Shown: positions 1 to 7,408 of the stretch, one piece after another
Position numbering within the stretch: the first letter of the stretch is position 1
Layout of the letters: every line of letters starts with the position of its first letter
Source: an uncultured Christensenellaceae bacterium
GTDB lineage: Bacteria; Bacillota; Clostridia; Christensenellales; CAG-314
Length of the DNA: 64,000 nucleotides
Direction of reading: 5' to 3'
Assembly (NCBI GenBank): GCA_910586905.1
Contig: CAJUIV010000002.1
Coordinates: 1 to 64,000 of the forward strand
Notes under the pieces: model-generated
What the model was told of the DNA's origin: nothing
What the model saw: only the letters and a program-made list of their open reading frames with translations
Databases searched by the model: none
Position numbers and translations under genes: made by a program

Positions 1-22
1 AGGAGGGTTTTACCCTCTAATG

Positions 23-46
23 AAAAACCACCAGCTAGGCTGGTGG
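23..46 (-). terminator. Terminator after the D,D-carboxypeptidase gene
   Basis: An 8-bp perfect stem (CCACCAGC / GCTGGTGG) with a three-base loop is followed on the minus strand by TTTTT. It lies about 35 bases past the stop codon of the gene at 81-1220. A second small hairpin (GAGGG / CCCTC) sits at 3-17 and is unexplained. Confidence 0.8.
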
Positions 47-80
47 ATTTTTATTCTGAATAAAAGTTGCTTTATTATTA

Positions 81-1220
81 TTATTTATTCGTAGCTATAT
101 CTTTTATATAATCCCAATAAGATTTAGCTTCTACGCTATTTTGTATGGCGAGAGGCACTTCTTTAACTACATTTCCGTTCGTTTCAATCAATTTGGCTTT
201 TCCCACAATGTCGCCTTGTTTAACAGGAGCTTTTACGGAAGCGTCGATTTCGTATTCAACGGAATAATCTACGCTGCCTTTTTTCCCGAACGCGGCTAAT
301 TTATCGGTTGCAACGATATTTACGGAGTTTCTTTTACCGCCTATAACTTGAACGTCGCCAACTTCACTACCTTTATCGACGTACACTTTACTTTCGTAAT
401 TAGCAAACGCAAAATTGAACATGTCGCTTATTTCCTTGAATCTGGTTTTACTATCCGGCGCGCCTACTACTACTGCAATAACACGGGTATTGCCTCTTTT
501 GGCCGTAGCCGATAGGCAGTGCATAGCTTCGTTGGTATAACCGGTTTTACCGCCGTCGCAGCCGTCGTAAAAGCGTACGAGTTTGTTAGTATTAGTCATT
601 CCGGTAACTCGTCCGGACGGATGAACAAAGTCCTCCATCCAAATTTGCGAACACGTAAAATAATGCTCGTGTTTAATAAGGTTAGCAAACATTGTCGCAA
701 CGTCTTTCGCACAAGAGAATTGACTTACAGCCGGAAGTCCCGTACAATTTTCGAAATTTGTAGCTACCAGCCCCAACTCTTTCGCTTTTTTATTCATACC
801 TTCAACAAAGTTTTCTACGCTGCCGTCTATATATTCTGCCAAAGCGACGCAACTGTCGTTTGCGGAACATATAACGATGGATTTAACTAAGTTTTCTAAT
901 TTATATGACGCATTAGCGTCTAAAAACACTTGCGAACCGCCCATAGACGCGGCTTTAGCGCTCACAACGACGTTATCGTCCAAAGTTACTTTACCGCTAT
1001 CGATGGCATCGTAAACTCTAAGTAACGTCATAATTTTAGTCATACTGGCAATAGGTCTTTTCTCGGTTGCATTATTCTCATAAACTATTTGCCCGTCTTC
1101 AGACATCAGTACGGCTTCACGCGACGTTATACTAAGAGAAGTCTCGGCGCACGCGGTAACCGGCACCAAAACTGCAGCCAGCAAAGCCAGTCCAATTGCA
1201 AAAGTTACAATCTTTTTCAT
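81..1220 (-). CDS. dacF: D-alanyl-D-alanine carboxypeptidase (PBP5/DacF type)
   Basis: Serine-type D,D-carboxypeptidase (peptidase S11) that trims the terminal D-Ala from peptidoglycan stem peptides outside the membrane. The 379-residue protein begins with a signal sequence ending near residue 25; VTAC could also be a lipobox, so a lipoprotein is possible. All three active-site motifs are visible: SMTK near residue 59, SAND near 118 and KTG near 224. The remaining C-terminal third fits the beta-rich domain of this family. An AAGGAGA-like ribosome binding site precedes the ATG. In Bacillus a similar gene is sporulation-linked, and spoIVB lies upstream here, but the exact paralogue (dacF, dacA or dacB) cannot be decided from sequence alone. 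Confidence 0.88.
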   Translation of the reverse strand: MKKIVTFAIGLALLAAVLVPVTACAETSLSITSREAVLMSEDGQIVYENNATEKRPIASMTKIMTLLRVYDAIDSGKVTLDDNVVVSAKAASMGGSQVFLDANASYKLENLVKSIVICSANDSCVALAEYIDGSVENFVEGMNKKAKELGLVATNFENCTGLPAVSQFSCAKDVATMFANLIKHEHYFTCSQIWMEDFVHPSGRVTGMTNTNKLVRFYDGCDGGKTGYTNEAMHCLSATAKRGNTRVIAVVVGAPDSKTRFKEISDMFNFAFANYESKVYVDKGSEVGDVQVIGGKRNSVNIVATDKLAAFGKKGSVDYSVEYEIDASVKAPVKQGDIVGKAKLIETNGNVVKEVPLAIQNSVEAKSYWDYIKDIATNK

Positions 1221-1335
1221 GATTATCTCCTTTTTCTTTTACAATTAGTATTTGTAAATTGCAGTTTTATATGCGCTTCCGAATTTCAATAACGATTATA
1301 AGTTTTAAAAATAGAATAAAATTTATACTAATAAT

Positions 1336-1362
1336 AAAAATAACCGCTGATAAAGCGGCTAT
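1336..1362 (-). terminator. Terminator after deoB
   Basis: A short stem (CCGCT / AGCGG, extended by TA pairs past one mismatch) is followed on the minus strand by TTATTTTTATTATT. It begins 16 bases past the deoB stop codon. Confidence 0.65.
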
Positions 1363-1377
1363 TGTGAGGTATAAAAC

Positions 1378-2529
1378 TTATCTTGTAACTTTTTCCCAAA
1401 CCGATTTTACCGGCGACGAAGCTATGCCAAGTTGGTCTTTAATCGTATCGCTGATAACGTCAAATCCTTTCAAGGTTCCCAAATTTGTAGGCACGATATC
1501 GCATCCGTAAATCAAAAGAGGCGTATACTCTCTCGTGTGGTCGGTATGCAATTTGTGCGTTGGGTCGCAGCCGTGGTCGCCAGTTATATACAAAACGTCG
1601 TCATGACGCAGCAGTTTTATAAGTTCGCCGACTTTACCGTCGATTTCCTCAAGCGCTTCGGCATACCCGAATACGTCGCGTCTATGACCGTATTTCATAT
1701 CGGTATCCACTAGGTTCACGAATACCAATCCGTCAAAACGTTCTTTAGCTATTTCAATAGTTTTATTCAGTCCGTCCAAATTGCTTTCGGTATGAATACT
1801 GCGCGTTATTCCTCTGCCGTTAAAAATATATTCTATCTTTCCTACCGCGACGCATTCAAGCCCGGCGGATTTTACGTAATCAAGCAAAGTAACTCCCGTA
1901 GGGTCGAGTGAAAAATCTTTACGTTCGGCAGTACGAGAGAACGGATATTCACCGGTAAAAGGTCTTGCTATAACGCGTCCTACGCCGAAATTACCGACGC
2001 ACAGTTTCCGCGCTTTTTCACACATATCGTACAATTCGCCGATAGTATATTTATCCATATGAACGGCGATTTGCAATACGCTGTCAGCCGAAGTATAAAC
2101 AATAGGATACCCCGTTTTTAAATGCTCTTCTCCGTAATCCTTTATTACTTCAGTTCCGCTGTAAGGCTTGTTGCAAAGTATTTTTGTACCCAATTCTTTT
2201 TCAAGTTTACTAACGAACGTTTGAGGAAAACCGTTAGGAAACGTCGGCAAAAACTCCTTGGTTATGACGCCTGCCATTTCCCAATGTCCAACGGTAGTAT
2301 CTTTCCCCTTAGAAAGTTCTTCAAGTCTCGCGTAAGCCGCGTTAGGTTGTCTATCGTCGTTATAAGTGCCGTCGATATTATATAAGCCCATATCCGCCAG
2401 CACAGGCAAATTCAAGTCGTAAGCATGACGAATATTTTTTAACGTATTTGCTCCGTAGTCATTGAATTTTTTACAATCAGGCATCGCACCTATTCCAAAT
2501 CCGTCAATGACAAGTATAAAAGCCCTCAT
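1378..2529 (-). CDS. deoB: Phosphopentomutase
   Basis: Interconverts (deoxy)ribose 1-phosphate and 5-phosphate in nucleoside salvage; cytoplasmic, alkaline phosphatase superfamily, two metal ions. The 383 residues are close to the usual length. Metal-site motifs are visible: VIDGFGIGAMPD at the N-terminus, DTTVGHWEM near residue 78, and TGDHGCDPT with HTDHTREY near residues 315-333. A GGAGCGC ribosome binding site precedes the ATG. The gene stands alone between a terminator and a 413-base upstream gap that contains a 20-bp palindrome, suggesting it is its own regulated transcription unit. Confidence 0.95.
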   Translation of the reverse strand: MRAFILVIDGFGIGAMPDCKKFNDYGANTLKNIRHAYDLNLPVLADMGLYNIDGTYNDDRQPNAAYARLEELSKGKDTTVGHWEMAGVITKEFLPTFPNGFPQTFVSKLEKELGTKILCNKPYSGTEVIKDYGEEHLKTGYPIVYTSADSVLQIAVHMDKYTIGELYDMCEKARKLCVGNFGVGRVIARPFTGEYPFSRTAERKDFSLDPTGVTLLDYVKSAGLECVAVGKIEYIFNGRGITRSIHTESNLDGLNKTIEIAKERFDGLVFVNLVDTDMKYGHRRDVFGYAEALEEIDGKVGELIKLLRHDDVLYITGDHGCDPTHKLHTDHTREYTPLLIYGCDIVPTNLGTLKGFDVISDTIKDQLGIASSPVKSVWEKVTR

Positions 2530-2569
2530 TCTTTGCGCTCCTTTTAACGCTTAATTTAAACGATTGATT

Positions 2570-2589
2570 GCAAATAAATATTTATTTGC
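2570..2589. promoter_or_regulatory. 20-bp perfect palindrome in the deoB leader
   Basis: GCAAATAAATATTTATTTGC is a perfect inverted repeat about 40 bases before the deoB start. On the minus strand a TATAAT hexamer lies at about 2604-2609, upstream of it, so the palindrome would cover the region just after the transcription start. That is a typical place for a repressor operator. The -35 element is poor and the cognate regulator is unknown. Confidence 0.5.
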
Positions 2590-2942
2590 GTTTTGACGTT
2601 ATTATATCGTACACGAATAAGTATTACACCAAACATTGAATAATAAGCGTGATACGATATGATAAAGACTAAATAAGCTCAATTAAACCCAGTTAGTTAT
2701 TTTACTAAAAGTATATCTAAATTTGCATTTTTAAACAACTGTACAAATAGATATTGACTTTTATCCGTTTCGATACTGCTTATATTTTATCCCTGCTAGT
2801 ATTATAATATTTACGCACGGCGTATTTATTGCCGCTTAACGGAACCTTCTGTTATTGAAATAACGCCGACAATTTCGTATACACTATGCAAGATTACAGT
2901 ATCTAATAAAATAATTATAACAAAAAATTTATAATTACACAA
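2590..2942. other. Gene-free stretch upstream of deoB
   Basis: AT-rich DNA between the deoB operator region and the end of the membrane protein gene. I see no credible ORF with a ribosome binding site, no strong hairpin and no RNA motif that I recognise. Confidence 0.6.
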
Positions 2943-3518
2943 TCAAATTACGGCAGTTAGAATTTTTAATACAACGAAAAAAGCAAATATTTTGTATATA
3001 AATCCTACCGTAAGCACAAACGCAACCGATTTAAAATCACGCAGAGATTCGCAAAAACTTCTTTTCATCGATATTTCACAGCATGATAAAAAACACGTAA
3101 CCGCTAATATTAAAACTTCCGCCAAACTTACTAGAACGGCGAACAGAACGCCCCAAACAGTAGAACACACAATCAATGCCGCAGTATTGGCGCCGCAATA
3201 CAATGCCGAAATAAAAATAACAAAGCAGGATAAATACTTTGTGCATGCAAGCATATTGCAAAGCGCTATGCAGATAAAAATCAAAATATAAGATATTAAA
3301 AAAATTATTAGTACGCCGAACCCGCCTTCGAAAATTTTTTGAGCGAAATTACATCTGTTCCAATACCACCAACCATAATTAAAAGCACAAAAAAAAGCAA
3401 CGCCTACCGCCACTCCGGCAACGGCGATAATGCTGCAAATTATCGCTTTAAAACGATTGCAAACTATTTTATGCCAAATATCGTCTAATTGATATCTTAT
3501 AAAACAAAAATTACTCAT
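2943..3518 (-). CDS. Unknown polytopic membrane protein after spoIVB
   Basis: I do not recognise this 191-residue protein. About 20 N-terminal residues appear cytoplasmic, followed by roughly five hydrophobic segments (near residues 24-47, 65-88, 93-117, 118-145 and 165-190) and an unusually high cysteine content. The polytopic, cysteine-rich layout and the position directly after spoIVB suggest, but do not show, a role in sporulation or envelope biology. The start codon lies inside a 12-bp hairpin that also resembles the spoIVB terminator, and no ribosome binding site is free. There is no alternative start nearby in frame, so expression may be controlled by this structure. Spo0A usually occupies this position in relatives and is absent. 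Confidence 0.6.
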   Translation of the reverse strand: MSNFCFIRYQLDDIWHKIVCNRFKAIICSIIAVAGVAVGVAFFCAFNYGWWYWNRCNFAQKIFEGGFGVLIIFLISYILIFICIALCNMLACTKYLSCFVIFISALYCGANTAALIVCSTVWGVLFAVLVSLAEVLILAVTCFLSCCEISMKRSFCESLRDFKSVAFVLTVGFIYKIFAFFVVLKILTAVI

Positions 3519-3536
3519 ATCATTTGATATGAGTAA
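3504..3536 (-). terminator. 12-bp hairpin and T-run overlapping the next gene's start
   Basis: TTACTCATATCA and TGATATGAGTAA form a perfect 12-bp stem with a two-base loop at 3511-3536, followed on the minus strand by TTTTTGTTTT. It lies 16-40 bases past the spoIVB stop, so it looks like its terminator. The ATG of the downstream membrane protein (3518-3516) is inside the 3' arm, and the T-run encodes its first residues. Confidence 0.65.
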
Positions 3537-3551
3537 TAAACGGTTTTTATG

Positions 3552-4652
3552 CTAGTTAGTTAACATCCATTTGGCGTACATCCCGTATCCGCGAGTCGGG
3601 TCATTAACGAAAACGTGAGTAACGGCGCCTACGAGTTTTCCGTTCTGCACTATCGGACTGCCGCTCATTCCTTGTACGATTCCTCCGGTTTTTTCAAGCA
3701 AGCGCGAATCGGTAACGTGAATTACCATACCTTTGTCATCTCGTGTATTTTGAGGCGTAGCTTTGACGATTTCAATTTCATACGAGCTTCTTACGTTGTC
3801 ATCCAACGTACAATATATCACGGCTTTACCGGGTTTAATTTCGTTGATGTCCGCCACTTCTATCGTATTTTTACAATAGCTTGGCATTGAGCTGAACGTG
3901 CCGAAAGCGCCGAATTTATTATTTGCGTAAATATTGCCTGTACGTTTATCAAAGCAGAATCCGCCAATAAGTTCGCCTGCCGCGCCCTTTTTACCTTTTT
4001 CTATTCCGTCAATCGTACAATTGAACACACCGCCGTTTTTGCAGTTTATCGTGTTTCCTTTAGAATCGGTTATGGGATGTCCCAAACTTCCGAAATTCAA
4101 GTTTTTGCGCACATAAGTAAGCGTACCTATACCGCTTGCGGAATCTCTTGACCACAAACCCAAACGGTACTGTTTGGAAGTCAAATCTTGTTGAGGCAAA
4201 ATTGTGCTTTCAAGTATATTGCCGTCGCGCATATACTTTATTTTTAAATTGCGTCCGTTGGAGTTACCTGCAATTTCGGAAAGTTTCGCCGAACCGTAAA
4301 TTTTCTTGCCGTCCAATTCTATGATTACGTCGTTTATTTCTATACCTGCGGCGACAGCCGGACAGCATAATTTTCCGTCTATTGCGATAAATTCGTTTAA
4401 ACCTATAACGGTTACTCCATCGCCGTCTATAGTTATACCCAAAGGATATCCTCCCAAATAGACCTGTTCGTCTATTTTGGCGGACGAATTAGCTCCTATA
4501 AACAAATCGTTTATATCGTCTATTATGTCGGCATTAGCGGCAAACGTCGCATCTGCGCTAACCTCTCGACCTAGAGAATCCGCAGAAAGCGGAATAACAA
4601 CGCATTGCAAGCAAATTAAAAATGCAAAAAGAAAAGTAAGAAATTTTTTCAT
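3552..4652 (-). CDS. spoIVB: SpoIVB sporulation signalling peptidase
   Basis: Serine peptidase of family S55. In Bacillus it is made in the forespore, crosses into the intermembrane space and cleaves SpoIVFA to start pro-sigma-K processing. An N-terminal membrane anchor or signal (residues 1-24) is followed by a PDZ region (roughly residues 80-150) and the peptidase domain with GSLGHPITD near residue 186 and the serine motif GMSGSPIV near residue 332. I chose the ATG at 4652 because GAGGTG precedes it at good spacing; an ATG 24 bases upstream has no binding site. recN lies upstream as in Bacillus, but a 517-base gap separates them. A forespore sigma promoter was sought and not clearly found. 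Confidence 0.93.
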   Translation of the reverse strand: MKKFLTFLFAFLICLQCVVIPLSADSLGREVSADATFAANADIIDDINDLFIGANSSAKIDEQVYLGGYPLGITIDGDGVTVIGLNEFIAIDGKLCCPAVAAGIEINDVIIELDGKKIYGSAKLSEIAGNSNGRNLKIKYMRDGNILESTILPQQDLTSKQYRLGLWSRDSASGIGTLTYVRKNLNFGSLGHPITDSKGNTINCKNGGVFNCTIDGIEKGKKGAAGELIGGFCFDKRTGNIYANNKFGAFGTFSSMPSYCKNTIEVADINEIKPGKAVIYCTLDDNVRSSYEIEIVKATPQNTRDDKGMVIHVTDSRLLEKTGGIVQGMSGSPIVQNGKLVGAVTHVFVNDPTRGYGMYAKWMLTN

Positions 4653-5169
4653 ATTCACCTCAAATGTGCTAAACATAGTTTGTGAATATGTTTAAGTAAT
4701 ATACGCCCGACTATCATATGTGGAAATAATAATTCTTGAATTTACGCTTTAAAAAGAAAAGCTATAATTAAATATTTAATTCAAAACCGAACTTTTTAAT
4801 TCTACGGTGTTCACCTCGTGATACAACGTGTTAGCATATTAGCAGCATAAAAATTTAAAGAGTCTTACGTTATGAAAAAACAACTTAGAAACATACGGAT
4901 TAAAGAATTTAAAAATATATTTCTACTTACGCGTTACGCGCGGCAAATACGATTTAACGTAAGAAACTATGTCCGAAAAACTATTGATAGACATCCGTTC
5001 TTATCAAACCTCAAATCCGGCAAAAACTTACTCGGTTTTCGGCGTATATTATATTCGATACGATATTTCCCGACGTCGGTTAAATCGACGTCAGAAAACG
5101 ACTGTTCGAACTTTTGGAAATTCAAAGATACAACAAATAATAATCGTCAATGTAACCAAATCCGGAAAT
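4653..5169. other. Gene-free stretch between recN and spoIVB
   Basis: No convincing gene. A plus-strand reading frame at 4872-5201 gives a strongly basic, low-complexity product and runs into recN, so I discount it. A 7-bp inverted repeat (GACGTCG / CGACGTC) lies at about 5073-5093 without a T-run. Confidence 0.55.
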
Positions 5170-6885
5170 TTAACCGCCGATTCCGTTTTTATAGGCGTTA
5201 GACCATTCGATAAGCTCTTCGGCGTTTACAATAGCGTGTTTCCCGACGCTGCCCATCAACCTGGCAACTTCTTCGGCGCGTTGTTCAAAACTCTCAAGAA
5301 CTCTTACGTTAGTAAGGGTTTTTCCGTTGTGCTCGTGTTTTTCTATAAACAAGTTTACGTCCGCCATCGCGCATATTTGAGGAAGATGCGTTATTACTAT
5401 ACTTTGATATCCGTAATTCTTATCTCGAGATACGCAGGCAAGTTTATTCGCCACCATTTGCGCCATATTGCCAGATATGCCCGTATCTATTTCGTCAAAA
5501 ACCATAGTAGGTATTTTTTCCGCCAAAGCGGTTATGTTTTTTACCGCAAGCATAAATCTTGACATTTCACCGCCTGATATTACTTTAGAAAGCGGTTTTA
5601 AAGGTTCTCCTACGTTTGCAGACATTAAAAAACGTACTTTATCGATACCGTCGGCAGAAGGAGCTTCCGCATAGCCTTCCAACGTAACGTCGTCGTTGAA
5701 GTAAATTTCGAACCGCGTTCCGTCCATACCCAAATCAGATAATTCGCTCATAATTCGTTCGGATAAATCAAGCGCGGTTTCTTTTCGTATATTAGATTTT
5801 TTAACGGCTAATTCGTACATTTTACATATAATGTCGTATTTTTGACGATTCAATTCTTCAATTCTTTCCGCACTGTTTTTTAAATTTTCGTACTTAATTT
5901 CCGCTTCGCTTAAAAATTTCAATACCTCCGAAACGCTGCCGCCGTATTTGCGTTTTAAAATACGGATTTTCTCCAAATGTTCTTCAACTCTGTCAACTTC
6001 GGCAGAGCTGAATTCCACTGAAGAAAAAATACCGTCTAAATTTACCGTTATATCGTCTATCTCCAATCTGGCGCTTTGCAAACGCGATATAAGTTCTTCA
6101 GCCTCGCTCTCGATTGATACGATAGGTCTCAAATAACCGACGGACTGAGAAATTTTTTCTACCGCCCCCATCTCTCCGTTTAAAACTTCAATAGAAAACT
6201 TTAAGGCGTTAGATATCTTTTCCGCGTTCACCATACGTTTATGCGCGGATAAAAGTTGCTCCTCTTCCTGTTCGTCTAAGTTTGCAGCCTTTATTTCGTC
6301 GATTTGATACTTTAAAATATCTAATAATCTTTCGCGTTCCGCTTCGCTGCCGCCATAGCTTTTTAACTCTTTGTTTATTACGCTAAGTCGATTTGCCAAA
6401 ACAGATTTCAGCTCGGTATCAATACCGTTGAAATTACAAAAAGCGTCTAGTACGGAAAGCTGATTATTCTCGTTCAACAATGACAAGTGCTGCCCCTGCC
6501 CGAAAATATCCACTAATTCGGAGCAGATTTCCTTTAAAATAGCAAGGGTACTCGTTTTACCGTTTATTCTGATTTCATTTTTACCGCTTACGGACATTTT
6601 ACGGTTGAGCAAAATTTCACAATCGTCGCCGTAACCGTTTTCTTTCAATTTTTCTAAAACGGGACAATCCGATGCAACCTCGAACAATGCGGTTACTTCT
6701 GCAATTTCTTCGCCGTATTTAATCAAGGTTTTATCAGCTCTATCGCCCAATACAAAAGCCAGAGAATCGATAATTATCGATTTTCCGCTACCCGTTTCGC
6801 CCGACAATACGGTTAGACCGCGTTCGAAGTTTATATCTAAACGGTCGATAAGAGCTATGTTGTTGATAACTAAATTTTTAATCAT
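5170..6885 (-). CDS. recN: DNA repair protein RecN
   Basis: SMC-like ATPase that gathers broken DNA ends during recombination repair. The 571-residue protein has Walker A GETGSGKS near residue 30, a long coiled-coil middle region (about 150-370), an ABC signature region ISGGEMSRFMLA and Walker B VFDEIDTGISG near the C-terminus. The ATG at 6885 (MIKNLVI) is preceded by AAGGAT; a longer frame upstream has no binding site and would overlap argR. argR-recN is a conserved pair in Firmicutes and both are probably read from the promoter at 7380-7408. Confidence 0.95.
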   Translation of the reverse strand: MIKNLVINNIALIDRLDINFERGLTVLSGETGSGKSIIIDSLAFVLGDRADKTLIKYGEEIAEVTALFEVASDCPVLEKLKENGYGDDCEILLNRKMSVSGKNEIRINGKTSTLAILKEICSELVDIFGQGQHLSLLNENNQLSVLDAFCNFNGIDTELKSVLANRLSVINKELKSYGGSEAERERLLDILKYQIDEIKAANLDEQEEEQLLSAHKRMVNAEKISNALKFSIEVLNGEMGAVEKISQSVGYLRPIVSIESEAEELISRLQSARLEIDDITVNLDGIFSSVEFSSAEVDRVEEHLEKIRILKRKYGGSVSEVLKFLSEAEIKYENLKNSAERIEELNRQKYDIICKMYELAVKKSNIRKETALDLSERIMSELSDLGMDGTRFEIYFNDDVTLEGYAEAPSADGIDKVRFLMSANVGEPLKPLSKVISGGEMSRFMLAVKNITALAEKIPTMVFDEIDTGISGNMAQMVANKLACVSRDKNYGYQSIVITHLPQICAMADVNLFIEKHEHNGKTLTNVRVLESFEQRAEEVARLMGSVGKHAIVNAEELIEWSNAYKNGIGG

Positions 6886-6904
6886 AATCCTTAGTATAAT
6901 GCAA

Positions 6905-7357
6905 TCAACCAAGCAACGCGTTGATTTCCTGAGTTAAAAGTTCTGCGTTTTTAGAATTGATACAAACAATCAATATCGTACTTCTATCGGCGACCATTCC
7001 TATAACTTCCGATAACGCAAGCTGTTCCAACGCACCCGAAACCGCCGACGCGCTATCGTGCAAAGTTTTTACAACGACGATATTATTTGCCGGCAAAACC
7101 GAAATTACGGTTTCACGTACAATGTTCAATAACTTACCCGATAAATTACTGTCAACTTTTTGCTTGGTTACGTATTTATATTTTCCGTCCGAAGTTAAAG
7201 TTTTAAGAAGTCCCAATTCTTTAATATCGCGGGAAACTGTAGCTTGAGTTACGTTAAAGCCGGCATAGTTTAATTCGTTAACAAGTTCTTCCTGCGTTTC
7301 TATATCGCGCGCGGAAATAATACTTAAAATTTTAGATTGTCTTGTAGCTCTGGACAT
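6905..7357 (-). CDS. argR: Arginine repressor
   Basis: Transcriptional regulator of arginine metabolism; binds ARG boxes as an arginine-loaded hexamer. The 150 residues match the family length. The N-terminal winged helix-turn-helix spans about 1-70 (QEELVNEL and TQATVSRDIKELGL are typical) and the C-terminal oligomerisation/arginine domain carries HDSASAVSGALEQL and GMVADRSTILIVC. An ARG-box-like sequence lies in its own promoter, which fits autoregulation. recN follows after 19 bases. Confidence 0.94.
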   Translation of the reverse strand: MSRATRQSKILSIISARDIETQEELVNELNYAGFNVTQATVSRDIKELGLLKTLTSDGKYKYVTKQKVDSNLSGKLLNIVRETVISVLPANNIVVVKTLHDSASAVSGALEQLALSEVIGMVADRSTILIVCINSKNAELLTQEINALLG

Positions 7358-7379
7358 ATTAACCTCTGTGTATAAAGTA

Positions 7380-7408
7380 ATTATACATCTTTATGCATAA
7401 TTATTCAA
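7380..7408 (-). promoter_or_regulatory. argR-recN promoter with ARG-box-like operator
   Basis: Minus-strand TTGAAT, 17 bases, TATAAT: a near-consensus sigma-A promoter whose -35 element overlaps the dxs stop codon. The spacer and -10 contain TATGCATAAAGATGTATA (7382-7399), an imperfect palindrome with the TG.AT....AT..A layout of ARG boxes. Binding there would block the promoter. Confidence 0.75.

Noticed and set aside
4653..4760. Forespore sigma-F/G promoter before spoIVB
   Set aside because: GTATA and CATAT elements occur, but not at the required spacing.
4872..5562. Plus-strand open frames upstream of and into recN
   Set aside because: The products are basic, low-complexity and overlap recN on the other strand; no binding site or family resemblance.
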